Below, piece by piece: positions 54,201 through 63,352 of a stretch of DNA of 64,000 nucleotides (position 1 is its first letter; the number at the start of each line of letters is the position of its first letter). Position numbers and translations under genes: made by a program. Below the pieces are notes generated by a model that made no database searches, was not told the DNA's origin, and worked only from the letters and a program-made list of their open reading frames with translations. Origin of the DNA: Haladaptatus cibarius D43 (lineage in GTDB: Archaea; Halobacteriota; Halobacteria; Halobacteriales; Haladaptataceae); contig NZ_JDTH01000002.1 of the NCBI RefSeq assembly GCF_000710615.1, positions 178,082 through 242,081 of the forward strand, in the 5' to 3' direction.

Positions 54201-54348
54201 AGACAACTCGTCCGCCGGAAACGGGTCGGTCGGCAACAACTCGACCGGAAACGAGTCGAACTCGCTTCCAGGCCCCGCGTCGCCGCTGACGCGAGGCAGT
54301 CTCGTCGGTGCGTATGCGGCGACGTTGGTCATCGCTCGACGCGACTGA
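51283..54348 (+). CDS. aglB: Oligosaccharyltransferase AglB
   Basis: 1021 residues, STT3/AglB type. It transfers the lipid-linked glycan to Asn of N-X-S/T in exported proteins. About a dozen membrane segments fill the first 530 residues; NDAWYHLRQVQYTVNN (with the catalytic Asp, near 63-78) and GFADHNVVEPFF are the two loop acidic sites, and SWWDYGHWITVEGERIPN holds the WWDYG motif (about 581-585). The outer C-terminal domain ends with a Ser/Asn/Gly-rich tail full of sequons and a weakly hydrophobic end (GAYAATLVIARRD). Confidence 0.93.
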   Translation: MSQGTEQVEESSNLADSVLDQIEDWYHIPALALLLGFMLWVRLQSYDRFTRNGEVFLAGNDAWYHLRQVQYTVNNWPATMPFDPWTYYPQGTSVGQFGTLYDQLVATAALIVGLGVPSQQTVALTLLVAPAVFGTLVAVPTYYVGKRLGGRLGGVFGVLILALIPGEFLRRGLVGFADHNVVEPFFQTLAVLAMMVAVSVAERERPVFELLADRDFAAVRRPLGYSVLAGVATALYLWTWPPGILLIGIFGVFFMLKLTADYVRGISPDHLAFVASVSMGVTGLLLLVPLGTISFSATKFSILQPLMAFAVSIGAGFMTWLAREWDDRDVSPMLYPVAIFGILAIGTLLVYVALPNLFNLIQNNLVRFVGFNAGAAQRTIGEAQPFLQGSQSLSSAVIPQYGLMFFTAILGALVMVWRAVSADEHEAEKLLILVWAAFITAAAFTQVRFNYYLAVPVAVLNAYLLGWILGAVGFDSTTRDTIRNVEMYQVLAVIFVIMLVVPGLVMPVQVGNGQTATAAQTGNSTAPGAVTQWDGTLEWMQTNTPEEGNYGGAGNEMEYYGTYTEGDGDYDYPEGSYGVMSWWDYGHWITVEGERIPNANPFQEGATTAANYLLAQNESEANEVLNELGDENEQTKYVMVDWKMVETNGQQGNVKFFAPTVFKDGVSSGDYYEYVYTQRSRIAQHKQPYYDSQMVRLYRYHGSAVEPRPIVLDWETTQGQNGQPVKVAPSALSQNANDTVVKRFDTMQKAREYVQNDPTSQIGGIGPYPSERISAMEHYRVVKESQSQSTQVPSHYQVLSQRVGLLQQAGISTQDYFRTSPSWVKTFERVDGATVEGTGPANTNITASVRMQTDTGSAFTYTQKAQTDENGEFTMTLPYSTTGYDQWGTDEGYTNVSVRAAGPYEFRTPQTAGEDGFEFTNGTAQVSEAKVLGEDDSPVTVSVDQQQTIPVEGANNSTGNNSAGPSNPGNQTGDNSSAGNGSVGNNSTGNESNSLPGPASPLTRGSLVGAYAATLVIARRD

Positions 54349-54416
54349 ACAGCAGTTCTTTTAATTCGTCTCTCCGGCCCCTATCCTCATATTCATGCTT
54401 CTCGTAGCAAGCAGCA

Positions 54417-55430
54417 GTGACGAGAGACGAGCGAGAATCGAGTACCGTCGAGCGTGGATGGGAATCGTTTTTTGATTGGCCCGGAAATCCCGGAGCAATG
54501 CGCGCCCTCTTGACGATTTACCTGAAGGGGATCTGCATGGGTGCCGCCGACGCGGTGCCCGGCGTCTCCGGCGGGACGATTGCCCTCATCACGGGAATCT
54601 ACGAGCGACTCATTTCGGCAGTCGCGTCGTTCAATCCCAAAATTGTAACGAGCGTGTTCCAGATACACGACCCGGACGAACGGGCAAAGGTTCTGGCGAT
54701 GCTCGAAGAGATGGACTTGCCGTTCTTGCTTGCCCTCGGTGCCGGAATCGCAACCGCAATCCTGACCGTCACCGGATTGGTAACGCTCGCAAGCGAACGG
54801 GTTCCGGTGCTCCTTTTTGCCTTCTTCTTCGGGCTCATTGCGGCGTCGGCCATCGTTCTTTACGACGAGGTTTCAGTCGAGACGCCGGGCCAAATCGGCG
54901 CGGCCATCGCCGGATTTACCCTCGCGTTTCTCGTGGCCGGCGCGGTGGAGCAGGGTGGCGGTTCCCAACCGCTTCCAATCGTGTTCTTCACCGGTGTGAT
55001 TGCTATCAGTGCGATGGTGCTTCCGGGGATTTCGGGTGCGCTCATCCTCATGCTCCTCGGACAGTACAAGTACCTCTCGAACAATCTGCACGGGTTCAAA
55101 GACGCGGTCGTCGGCCTTCTCAACGGCGGTTCCGTTGATGCTCTCGTTGCGCCGGGCGCGGTCGTCATCACGTTCGTAGTTGGTGCAGGAATTGGTATCC
55201 TCACCGTTTCGAAGGCCGTTTCGTGGGCGCTCGACCACTATCGCGCGGCAACACTCACCTTCCTCGTCAGTCTGATGGTCGGCGCGCTTCGGTTCCCTAT
55301 CGAGAGACTACTTATAGCGGATACGTTCGCGTGGACGCCGAGCGTTCTCGGTGGTGCAGTCTTCGCCGCACTCGTCGGCGGTGGGGCAGTCCTCCTCCTC
55401 GACCGCTACACCGACGACCTCGACTACTGA
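54417..55430 (+). CDS. DUF368-family membrane protein (PopT-like polyprenyl-phosphate translocase)
   Basis: 337 residues with two inverted-repeat half units. The first has KGICMGAADAVPGVSGGTIALITGIYE (about 37-63); the second has GVIAISAMVLPGISGALILMLLGQYKYL (about 193-220). This is the DUF368 hallmark. Bacterial members move undecaprenyl phosphate across the membrane; here the natural cargo would be dolichyl phosphate released by AglB. GTG 54417 is the start taken; ATG 54498 is a shorter option. It lies 68 bp after aglB in the same direction. Confidence 0.85.
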   Translation: MTRDERESSTVERGWESFFDWPGNPGAMRALLTIYLKGICMGAADAVPGVSGGTIALITGIYERLISAVASFNPKIVTSVFQIHDPDERAKVLAMLEEMDLPFLLALGAGIATAILTVTGLVTLASERVPVLLFAFFFGLIAASAIVLYDEVSVETPGQIGAAIAGFTLAFLVAGAVEQGGGSQPLPIVFFTGVIAISAMVLPGISGALILMLLGQYKYLSNNLHGFKDAVVGLLNGGSVDALVAPGAVVITFVVGAGIGILTVSKAVSWALDHYRAATLTFLVSLMVGALRFPIERLLIADTFAWTPSVLGGAVFAALVGGGAVLLLDRYTDDLDY

Positions 55431-55522
55431 CTCGATTCGGCTGTTGGCGAGGTTATTTTCGACGCGAACCGGATTTTCGGCTGAATCAGAGTTAACTAAC
55501 TTCCCGACGTATCTCTACCGAG

Positions 55523-55639
55523 ATGACTGCGACCTACGAGTGCGAACAGTGTGGCAACCGCGTGAGCGCGCTTAAACATCCCGGAGAGTGCCCGGACTGT
55601 GGCGGGGAGATGCGAAACGTCAGCGTTTCGCGCGAGTGA
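55523..55639 (+). CDS. Small rubrerythrin-like zinc-ribbon protein
   Basis: 38 residues: ATYECEQCGNRVSALKHPGECPDCGGEMRNVSVSRE. Four Cys in two CxxC pairs (about 7, 10, 22, 25) bind a metal. Such tiny proteins are common in haloarchaea; function unknown. Its end overlaps the convergent gene by 20 bp. Confidence 0.7.
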   Translation: MTATYECEQCGNRVSALKHPGECPDCGGEMRNVSVSRE

Positions 55640-55955
55640 GTTCGGGTGGTTGGGTGAGTTCGGCAAACCGTGAGAAGTGACGGGAGGGGAGTGCTCCGAT
55701 TCGTGCTGAAACGTCGTCGAGCGACTCGTCCAACTCGGGTAGAAACGTCTCCGCTTCTTTCGTCGGAACTGCTCCCTCGGGCGTCGCTTCGATGAGTGTC
55801 TCGTCTTCGAGCATCCCGAGCGCAGCACGGGTTTCGTGGTGTTCGTGTCTTAATTGGCGCGACAGACGACGAATACCGGCGGGTTCGTTTTCCCGGGTGA
55901 GTATCTGCACTGCACGCTCGAACAGCGCGAGTTCGCGGTGAAGGCTATCGAACAC
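55620..55955 (-). CDS. Winged-helix-like regulator-type small protein
   Basis: 111 residues, helical. ILTRENEPAGIRRLSRQLRHEHHETRAALGMLEDETLIEATPEGAVPT (about 18-65) looks like a winged helix (recognition helix and wing), followed by a helical C terminus. No family name is certain. It is convergent with the zinc-ribbon gene. Confidence 0.6.
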   Translation of the reverse strand: MFDSLHRELALFERAVQILTRENEPAGIRRLSRQLRHEHHETRAALGMLEDETLIEATPEGAVPTKEAETFLPELDESLDDVSARIGALPSRHFSRFAELTQPPELTRAKR

Positions 55956-56125
55956 GGGAGTATGCAGTCACCGAACCGGCTAAAACGTTATTTCGAAGTG
56001 ATATTTAGTGATATTGAGGTCACGGTATTCTAAATGGAGCCTGTATCAGTTGTATATCTATCATTATGTTGTGCTATAAAACATACGAAAAAATTCAAGT
56101 GTAGTGGTGAGACAGTCTGGCAGTA

Positions 56126-56770
56126 ATGGATACAAATAATCAACTTGGTGAGGTAAACAAGTCCCTCTGGTGGTTTGGGTGGCGGCCGAGAGCGACGGCA
56201 GCCCTTGGAATTGGCTTTGGATTGGTCATCGCATATCTCACACAAAGCGCCGCGGGATTCGTCATCGGGTTCTCTACCATCGTCGCATTCTGGTATATTG
56301 GGACGAGAGAAATCAATAATCGATATCGGTCAGTTCTCAAAACGTATGCCGACTACACGACGAAGGCAGGAAAGCGAATGCTCCAACTTTCGCCGGACGA
56401 GACATCATCGTACACACTGACCTACGGTTCGGGACTGTCGTTGTCCGTCAACCCGAGCAAACAATACTATTCGACCAGTTTACTCGTCGGAGATACCTCC
56501 GTTTCCATCCACGAAGGCGTTGGACTCGACATGGTAAATCGAGTCCCATATCTCGATGACAGCACGAGAGAACTGTACTACGACCAGATTTCGTCGGTGA
56601 GCTACGACAACCCATATCTAGAAATCAAAACATCTGATGGAGATACACTTCGGTATCAATCCAGTCGCCAACCGGATGACGCCCTGACAGACTTACAGAA
56701 CCGACTCCGGAGTTACAAGAGAAACATTCGACAGGAACCCAAAGCGAGTGCTCCCGGCGCGCGAGCCTAA
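56126..56770 (+). CDS. Membrane protein with soluble C-terminal domain, unknown
   Basis: 214 residues. Two hydrophobic segments near 24-62 (ATAALGIGFGLVIAYL, SAAGFVIGFSTIVAFWYI), then a beta-rich cytoplasmic domain (TYGSGLSLSVNPSKQYY, TSVSIHEGVGLDMVNRV, YYDQISSVSYDNPYLEI) like a PH-type fold. AT-rich upstream. It overlaps the glpC 3' end by 4 bp (convergent). Confidence 0.6.
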   Translation: MDTNNQLGEVNKSLWWFGWRPRATAALGIGFGLVIAYLTQSAAGFVIGFSTIVAFWYIGTREINNRYRSVLKTYADYTTKAGKRMLQLSPDETSSYTLTYGSGLSLSVNPSKQYYSTSLLVGDTSVSIHEGVGLDMVNRVPYLDDSTRELYYDQISSVSYDNPYLEIKTSDGDTLRYQSSRQPDDALTDLQNRLRSYKRNIRQEPKASAPGARA

Positions 56771-58107
56771 TTCACGAGCGCCGAATCCAGCACTTCGAGC
56801 GGATGTCGAATGTCGTAGCCCGTCCCGTGATTCATCTGCATCGCGCAGGTCGGACATTCGGTCATGCCCGTTTCGCTTTCAACGTCTTCCATGTGTTCGA
56901 ACATCTCGTCGCCGATTTTCATCGACGTGTCGTACTTCTCCGATTTCCACCCGTAGGTGCCGCTGATACCGGAACAGGAGTCGCCCACGTCCACCGGGTC
57001 GGTGCCGTCGAGTGCGGACAGCAGTTCGACGGCCTGTCCGTCGAGTCCCTGATTTTTGGCGTGGCACGGCGCGTGGTAGGCCAGTTCGCCGAACTCGGAT
57101 TCCGGAACCGACGAATCGGCGAGTTCGCCCTCCAAATCCTCGTGAACCCGGAGATATTCGAGGGCTTCGAATGTGTTCGCGGCGACCTTCGCGGTTCCGT
57201 CGAACGAGTAGAGTTCCGGGTACTCCTGCCGGAGCGCCATCGAACAGGACGTACACGAGCAAATTACGTCGTAGCCTTGCTCGACTAACGCGGCGAAGGT
57301 TTCGATGTTGAACTTCGCGGCGCGGCGCGCATCGTCCATCATGCCGTTGGCGAACATCGGCGTGCCGGAACAGCGCTGGTCGGGCACGGCGACTTCGTAG
57401 CCGAACTGCTCAAACACGCGAACCATGGCTTTCGCCACCTCGGGCGTGTTGTAATTCGAGTAGTCACCGTGGAAGTAGGCGACTCGCTTGTCGTCGTTCT
57501 CCGCCGCATCGCCGCGTTTTGTCCGCGCCTCCTGCGCTCGCTCTTTCGATGTGGCTTTGCCACCTCGCTTTTCCCACCAGTCCGTAAACGTCTCTGTCGC
57601 AAAGTCGGGAAACTCGCGCTGGCTCGTAATTCCCATCACTTTCTCGTTCACGAACTTCGTCACGGACAGTCCCATGACGAAGTTCGTGAGTCGCGGGAAT
57701 TTGGAGGCGAGTGGCGCGAGTCTGCCGTAGTTCGACAGAATCCGGTTTCGGATGTACTCCCGCGACAATTTTGACATCTGTTCGTCCACGTACTTGCCGC
57801 GGGCCGTGTTGTGCATCTGGGAAAGCGGCACTTCGGATGGGCAAGCGTTATCACAGCGCATGCAGTTCGAACAGGACATCACCGAATCGTCGATGTCGTG
57901 GTCGCCCTTGCGCTTGAGTCGCCACTGCTCCGGCCCTTGGAACTTCGGCCCGGGGAAGTCGTCGTCAACCTCCGCGACCGGACACTCCGTGTCGCAGGTG
58001 GAGCATTTGTAACAGTCGTCCGACCCCGGTCTGAGGTCCATCGGTTCGCCACTGAATACGTCCTGTAGTTCGGATGGATTTCGTGATTCTGCTTCCTTCT
58101 CACTCAT
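56767..58107 (-). CDS. glpC: Anaerobic-type glycerol-3-phosphate dehydrogenase subunit C
   Basis: 446 residues. Two ferredoxin-type 4Fe-4S sites at the N terminus (CYKCSTCDTECP near 32-43; CSNCMRCDNACP near 79-90) and two cysteine-rich CCG-type domains (ICSCTSCSMALRQEYPEL; CSGISGTYGWKSEKY with ECPTCAMQM) pass electrons to the quinone pool. It anchors the complex to the membrane. It overlaps glpB by 4 bp. Confidence 0.93.
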   Translation of the reverse strand: MSEKEAESRNPSELQDVFSGEPMDLRPGSDDCYKCSTCDTECPVAEVDDDFPGPKFQGPEQWRLKRKGDHDIDDSVMSCSNCMRCDNACPSEVPLSQMHNTARGKYVDEQMSKLSREYIRNRILSNYGRLAPLASKFPRLTNFVMGLSVTKFVNEKVMGITSQREFPDFATETFTDWWEKRGGKATSKERAQEARTKRGDAAENDDKRVAYFHGDYSNYNTPEVAKAMVRVFEQFGYEVAVPDQRCSGTPMFANGMMDDARRAAKFNIETFAALVEQGYDVICSCTSCSMALRQEYPELYSFDGTAKVAANTFEALEYLRVHEDLEGELADSSVPESEFGELAYHAPCHAKNQGLDGQAVELLSALDGTDPVDVGDSCSGISGTYGWKSEKYDTSMKIGDEMFEHMEDVESETGMTECPTCAMQMNHGTGYDIRHPLEVLDSALVN

Positions 58108-59390
58108 GGATTCACCTCGTCGCTTGCCTTTCGTCCCGCGACAGTGCCGGTCGAAAGCGAGACGCCGCTTGCTGATTTCTCCGCCGAAACGTCGCAGTTA
58201 CCGAGAACGCCGCCGACAGCGCGGAGGTTCTCGAACTCCGGTTCGCCCGCCGAATCGAGCGGGCGCAGTTCGTCGTCCACCTGCACCCCAAATCGAGCGA
58301 ATGCATGGTTGTCGAACGCCCCGTCTTCCGACCACTCGTATCGGTCTTCCGGCGCGGGAACGCGACAGTCGAAAATCGGTTCGCGGACGCCCTCCCGGTC
58401 GGAGTCGATTCCCTTCCCGACCAGTCCGCCGGTTGCCAGCACGAACTGCTCGCCGTGGAACGGAATCGCCGCGCCGTTTCGCTCCACGACGACCGCGGAA
58501 ATCTCGCCATTGTCCCCGCTCTCGAAATCAACGACCGGGTTTCCGGTCGTGATTCGAACGCCCGCCTCCTTCAGTGCGCTTTCGAACTGCGCTTCGAGGC
58601 GCATTCCGGGCAGACTTGGCGGTCCCATCGGGATTTCGAACACCTCGACGTCCAGTTTTCGTTCGAGGGTCGCCCGAACGTCCTCCGGGTGGTCTTCGCC
58701 CAACATCGCGGGAAAGCCGATTCGTTCCGCATCGCCGAGATGGGGTTTGATTTTCTCCGCAAGCGCGATTCGAACCGGTTCCGACTGGGAGACGTTCTCG
58801 CTACTCCCGATTTCGACGCGCTCGTTTTTGTCCAGCGCGTGGGCCAGTCTGGTTATTTTGGCGTCGGTTCGAAACTCGCCGGGGAACGACAGCGTGACGC
58901 CGCGAACGTCGAACGGAACCGTTTCCCGGAGATGCTCCGCGGCCACCGGGGCATCGAAGTCCACAACCGTCTCGAACCCGACGAGCAGGGTGTCGCGCTC
59001 GTCGCTTGCCAATCCGGGTGCGGTGTGTTTCGGGTATCGCGCTGTCGGCTTGATTCGCCCCCCGAACGTCGGGACGAGCGCGTTTCTGTCGGTGTGGTCG
59101 CCCGCGTAGTCGGCCACCGAATCGAACAGGGCGAGTCCGGCGCGGACGCCGTCCTCGCCGACCTTTTGATACGGGTGTTCGTCCGGCAGTGCAGAAATCG
59201 TCTCGAAGGGATTCGAGACGATTTCGCCTTCAACGTAGCCCAGCACGTCGATAAGCCCGCTGGCGAACCGCAGGGTGCTCTCTTTGTGCGAAAGCAGTCT
59301 GACCCGCGACCCCTCGCGAGCCGCGGACAGCGCGGTTGTCATTCCGGCCAACCCGCCTCCGATGACGACGACATCGTCCTCAATCGCCAT
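58104..59390 (-). CDS. glpB: Anaerobic-type glycerol-3-phosphate dehydrogenase subunit B
   Basis: 428 residues, flavin-binding. The dinucleotide motif [20 protein letters not shown] (about 7-26) is clear, and the C terminus has [29 protein letters not shown], as in GlpB. It links the GlpA dehydrogenase to GlpC. ATG 59390 matches the family start ([13 protein letters not shown]) and overlaps the glpA end by 11 bp; 59408 is an alternative. Confidence 0.92.
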   Translation of the reverse strand: MAIEDDVVVIGGGLAGMTTALSAAREGSRVRLLSHKESTLRFASGLIDVLGYVEGEIVSNPFETISALPDEHPYQKVGEDGVRAGLALFDSVADYAGDHTDRNALVPTFGGRIKPTARYPKHTAPGLASDERDTLLVGFETVVDFDAPVAAEHLRETVPFDVRGVTLSFPGEFRTDAKITRLAHALDKNERVEIGSSENVSQSEPVRIALAEKIKPHLGDAERIGFPAMLGEDHPEDVRATLERKLDVEVFEIPMGPPSLPGMRLEAQFESALKEAGVRITTGNPVVDFESGDNGEISAVVVERNGAAIPFHGEQFVLATGGLVGKGIDSDREGVREPIFDCRVPAPEDRYEWSEDGAFDNHAFARFGVQVDDELRPLDSAGEPEFENLRAVGGVLGNCDVSAEKSASGVSLSTGTVAGRKASDEVNP

Positions 59391-61110
59391 TAATTCCTCC
59401 GTCGCCATCGACGACTCCCTTTCCGTTTCGACCTGCGTCGAACGCCGAGAAGTCGATGGTGTCGGTTTCGGCGTCCTGCCCTCCGTTCGCCTCCGGGGCA
59501 TCCCGGTTCATCGTCGTCGCGTGGAGCGCATAGTTCAGCGCGGCCTGCGAGAGCTGTTCGCCCCAGAGGGCGTGGCGCTCGCCCTTCCAGCGTTCCTGAA
59601 ACAGTTCGTCCAGTGCTTCGCGGGCGGTCGGTTCGTCGTGTTCCGGATGGAGTTCGTTCGCCATCCGATGACAACAGATGCCGCCCTGACAGTTGCCCAT
59701 CGAGGCACGGGTTCGAATTCGAACCGCATTCAGGTCGGTGCCCGACCCGTCGATTGCGTCTTGAATTTCGGACTGCGTGACGGCTTCACATTCACAGAGA
59801 ACCGGGTTCGGCCCGTCCGTTTTCAGGACGTCGTCGGCCCGACTGCCGAGTCGCTGGACGCTCCGCCGTCCGATTGGCGAGCGAATTCCGAACTCGTCCA
59901 TGTAATCGCGGAGGATCGAAAAATCGTCGCTTCCGGGGAGCGGTTCGTCGGCGGTTCTACATCTGCCGCGAACCCCGAGTTGGTCGCAGACGTGGTCGGA
60001 AATCTGTTCCGCCATCGCCCGATACGTGGTGAACTTCCCGCCGACGATGCTGGTCAGGCCGGTTAGGCCGTCGCGTTCCTCGTGGTCTAAGAGGAAGAAA
60101 TCCCGCGTGATGTCCGTCGGGTCTGTGGTTCCCGTCCCCGGCGGTTCGTACAGCGGGCGAACACCCCAAAACGACCGAACCGTTCGGGAGTCACGAAGGA
60201 TGGGAACCAGTTTCGACAACTGGTCTATCATCATATCAACTTCCCAGCCTTCTTCGGGGTAGTTTTCAGGGTCAGAAACTTCCTCGTCGGTCGTTCCGAG
60301 AATCGCGGTCACCTCGTGCGGGACGATGATGTCTGCGTCGCCTTTCGGTCGGCAGTGGTTGATGACCGTATCTACTTGTCGGCAGTTCATCACGACCATC
60401 ACGCCTTTCGAGGGACGAACTTCGATATCCACGCCCGCCATCTCGCCGAGTTGCCCGGCCCACGCCCCAGTCGCGTTGACCACGTAGTCGGCCCGGATTT
60501 CTTCTTTCGTGCCGGGCCTCGCGTGGTTTCGCTTGCCCGGCCCGCTTTCGTGGCGGACTTCGACGCCGACCACGTCGTTTTCGTCCACGAGTACGTCAGT
60601 CACTTCCGCGTGCGTTTCGATTCGCGCGCCGTGCATCTCCGCGTCGGCGGCGTTGGCGACGCAGAGACGGAACGGGTCGATTGCACCGTCGGGAACCGAG
60701 ATTGCGCGTTTTACGTCCTTCGTCAGGTAGGGTTCTTGATCGCGCGCTTCCTTCGCGGTGAGGACTTCCGCCGGGATGCCACACTCCCGACAGCCTCGGA
60801 GTTTTTCCTCGAAATAGTCGTCGGAGTCACCTTCCAACTGGACGAACTGGCCGCCCGTCATCTCGACGCAGTGGCTGGCGATGTCCCGGAGGACGCGATT
60901 TTCTTCGATACATTCCGTGGCGCTCGCTTGGTCGGAGACGGCGTACCGGCCGCCGCTGTGGAGCAGGCCGTGCATCCGGCCCGTCGTTCCGTGGGTTAGA
61001 TTGCCTTTTTCCACCAGCGTCACGTCAACTCCCCGCAATGCGAGGTCGCGGGCGATGCCCGTGCCCGTCGAGCCACCCCCCACGACGAGCACTTCGGCGT
61101 CGTTTGCCAT
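59380..61110 (-). CDS. glpA: Glycerol-3-phosphate dehydrogenase, catalytic subunit A
   Basis: 576 residues. It oxidises glycerol 3-phosphate to dihydroxyacetone phosphate using FAD. The FAD fingerprint [21 protein letters not shown] (about 7-27), [18 protein letters not shown] and the Cys-rich [2Fe-2S]-type domain (LCECEAV with GNCQGGICC, about 444-486) are seen. Operon glpA-glpB-glpC is tightly packed. In haloarchaea this is the main route for glycerol released by algae. Confidence 0.94.
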   Translation of the reverse strand: MANDAEVLVVGGGSTGTGIARDLALRGVDVTLVEKGNLTHGTTGRMHGLLHSGGRYAVSDQASATECIEENRVLRDIASHCVEMTGGQFVQLEGDSDDYFEEKLRGCRECGIPAEVLTAKEARDQEPYLTKDVKRAISVPDGAIDPFRLCVANAADAEMHGARIETHAEVTDVLVDENDVVGVEVRHESGPGKRNHARPGTKEEIRADYVVNATGAWAGQLGEMAGVDIEVRPSKGVMVVMNCRQVDTVINHCRPKGDADIIVPHEVTAILGTTDEEVSDPENYPEEGWEVDMMIDQLSKLVPILRDSRTVRSFWGVRPLYEPPGTGTTDPTDITRDFFLLDHEERDGLTGLTSIVGGKFTTYRAMAEQISDHVCDQLGVRGRCRTADEPLPGSDDFSILRDYMDEFGIRSPIGRRSVQRLGSRADDVLKTDGPNPVLCECEAVTQSEIQDAIDGSGTDLNAVRIRTRASMGNCQGGICCHRMANELHPEHDEPTAREALDELFQERWKGERHALWGEQLSQAALNYALHATTMNRDAPEANGGQDAETDTIDFSAFDAGRNGKGVVDGDGGINGD

Positions 61111-61800
61111 GTTTGGTAGTTAGTTGGAGTCCACTTTACGATACCGCCCGTTTTCCGTGGGAATCGGAAGACGGCTTCCGGATAATATTGCCAGCTCGAA
61201 AGGACAGCCAATCGGCGATGTTAGTGGTGGACTGTCTTCAAACAGGTTGGTTACAGCTACGGACTCTACTACACGACCGCCACCGCATGCGCCACGAGGT
61301 TTGTGAAGATTCACGCGACATTCGATTTCCAACACGGCGCGCGAAGGCGACGATAGTCGTCCGCGCGAGGTCTTCGTGAGCGACGACGGAGTTCTCGTGA
61401 GCGAAGCGAACGAGAGCACGGAAGAGCGTGTCTCTTCCGGAGCGAGCGAACGAATCGGTTGGAGAGACGTGCGGGCGGTTTCATTGGAGTCGTGACTTGT
61501 AAACGACACCGCGAAACATCATGGTGAAACAACTCTTGGAAACAAACTCTGAAACTCGGTGTCCGTTCCCTTCTGTTCGCAGTTCACTGGACTGCGCTGT
61601 CGTCCCCTCCACCGAAACTGCATCCTTCATTCCAGCAGACAAATATCCAATAATTTCTCGATTCGTCGTTATTTCGAACACTAACGGACAAACGGATTCG
61701 AATTACACAGAGACAGAAACAAAAACCAAGAAATTCGAAACAATTTTAACATAAGTTATTTATAACCATATTTTATTTGGGAGTACGTCACATTGTGAGC
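61111..61800. other. Long divergent gap between glpA and glpK
   Basis: 690 bp with no credible gene. Two short frames (61521-61754 plus, 61481-61681 minus) show no recognised pattern. The part 61340-61460 has several inverted repeats, such as GGAAGAG with CTCTTCC near 61419-61437, and a GTGAGCGAAGCGAACG run often found in haloarchaeal intergenic DNA. The last 150 bp are AT-rich and hold the glpK promoter. It must contain the control region of both glycerol operons. Confidence 0.6.
61756..61765 (+). promoter_or_regulatory. TATA box of glpK
   Basis: TTATTTATAA lies about 40 bp before ATG 61801, predicting a leader of roughly 15 nt. Confidence 0.55.
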
Positions 61801-63351
61801 ATGGCACCGAGTGAAACCTACGTCGGTTCAATCGACCAAGGGACAACCGGGACTCGATTCATGGTGTTCGACCACAGCGGGGCGGTCGTGGCCAACGCCT
61901 ACGAAAAACACGAACAGATTTATCCCGAACCAGGGTGGGTCGAACACGACCCGCTCGAAATCTGGGAGAACACGAAGTCGGTCACCCAGTCCGCGCTCGC
62001 GGAGGCGGGCATCGAGGCCGAGCAACTCGCGGCCATCGGCGTCACCAATCAGCGCGAGACGACCCTTCTCTGGGATGCAGACACCGGCAAACCGGTTCAC
62101 AACGCAATCGTCTGGCAAGACCGGCGAACCACCGACCGAATCGAGCGGTTGGAAGCGGACGGCAAAACGGACGACGTTCGCGCCAAGACGGGCCTCGAAC
62201 CGGACGCCTATTTCTCGGCGACGAAAGCCGAATGGTTGCTCGACAACGCCGACCCCATCAAAACCCAGCGCGCGCGACCCGCGGACTTGCGCGACCGAGC
62301 CGAAACCGGCGAAATTCTGTTCGGTACAATCGACTCGTGGCTCATTCACAATTTGACGGGCAACCACATCACGGACGTAACGAACGCCTCGCGGACGATG
62401 CTGTTCGACATCCACGAGATGGATTGGGACGAGGAATTGTGTACCGAGTTCGACGTTCCCAAAGAGATGCTTCCGGAGGTTCGACCCTCCAGCGACGACG
62501 ACACCTACGGTTCGACCGACGCCGAAGGATTCCTCGGTGCGGAAGTGCCCGTCGCCGGCGCGCTCGGCGACCAGCAGGCCGCCCTGTTCGGGCAGACCTG
62601 CTTCGACGCCGGAGACGCGAAAAACACCTATGGGACGGGAAGTTTCTTCCTACTCAACACGGGCGAAGAGGCAGTGACGAGCGAACACGGCCTGCTCACG
62701 ACGGTCGGCTTCCAGCGGTCGGGCGAACCGGTGCAGTACGCGCTGGAAGGGTCGATTTTCGTCACGGGCGCGGCAATCGAGTGGCTGGTCGATATGGATT
62801 TAATCGAGGACGCAATCGAGACGGAAACCCTCGCGCGAAGCGTCGATTCCACTGACGGCGTTTTCATGGTGCCAGCGTTCACCGGACTGGGCGCACCCCA
62901 CTGGAACCAGCGTGCTCGCGGGACGCTCGTGGGGATGACCCGCGGCACCAGAAAAGAACACGTCGTGCGGGCAACCCTCGAATCCATCGCGTTCCAAACC
63001 CGCGACGTAGCCGAAGCGATGGAGGCCGACAGCGGCATCGAAGTCGAATCCCTGCGCGTGGACGGCGGCGCGGTGAAGAACAACTTCCTCTGTCAACTCC
63101 AATCCGACATCCTCGGAACCGACATCGTTCGTCCTGTCGTGGACGAAACGACAGCACTCGGGTCGGCCTACGCCGCCGGACTCGCGGTTGGCTACTGGGA
63201 AACCGTAGACGAACTTCGGAACAACTGGCAGGTTGACCGCGAGTTCGAGACGGAAATGGAACTGAACGGCACCGAAGCCGACGAAAAGTACGGCCGCTGG
63301 CAGGACGCGGTTTCGCGCTCGCTCGACTGGGCGCAGGAAGGAAGTGACTAA
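61801..63351 (+). CDS. glpK: Glycerol kinase
   Basis: 516 residues. It makes glycerol 3-phosphate from glycerol and ATP, feeding GlpABC. Signatures: VGSIDQGTTGTRFMVFDHSG (about 8-27), GVTNQRETTLLWDADTG (about 80-96), DQQAALFGQTCF, and the C-terminal DGGAVKNNFLCQLQSDIL. Length is standard. ATG 61801 is used instead of the upstream TTG/GTG codons at 61777 and 61795, which lack support. It is 1 bp before the next gene. Confidence 0.95.
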   Translation: MAPSETYVGSIDQGTTGTRFMVFDHSGAVVANAYEKHEQIYPEPGWVEHDPLEIWENTKSVTQSALAEAGIEAEQLAAIGVTNQRETTLLWDADTGKPVHNAIVWQDRRTTDRIERLEADGKTDDVRAKTGLEPDAYFSATKAEWLLDNADPIKTQRARPADLRDRAETGEILFGTIDSWLIHNLTGNHITDVTNASRTMLFDIHEMDWDEELCTEFDVPKEMLPEVRPSSDDDTYGSTDAEGFLGAEVPVAGALGDQQAALFGQTCFDAGDAKNTYGTGSFFLLNTGEEAVTSEHGLLTTVGFQRSGEPVQYALEGSIFVTGAAIEWLVDMDLIEDAIETETLARSVDSTDGVFMVPAFTGLGAPHWNQRARGTLVGMTRGTRKEHVVRATLESIAFQTRDVAEAMEADSGIEVESLRVDGGAVKNNFLCQLQSDILGTDIVRPVVDETTALGSAYAAGLAVGYWETVDELRNNWQVDREFETEMELNGTEADEKYGRWQDAVSRSLDWAQEGSD

Positions 63352-63352
63352 G

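Noticed and set aside
54120-54270. Short DNA repeats in the aglB tail as a CRISPR-like or tandem-repeat element
   Set aside because: The repeats are in-frame Asn/Ser/Gly codons of a low-complexity tail, with no regular spacer.
58305-59393. 362-codon plus-strand frame across glpB
   Set aside because: glpB motifs and its operon overlaps are firm; the other strand shows no pattern.
61481-61754. Two short frames in the glpA-glpK gap as genes
   Set aside because: No recognised motif, poor codon use, mutually overlapping on opposite strands.
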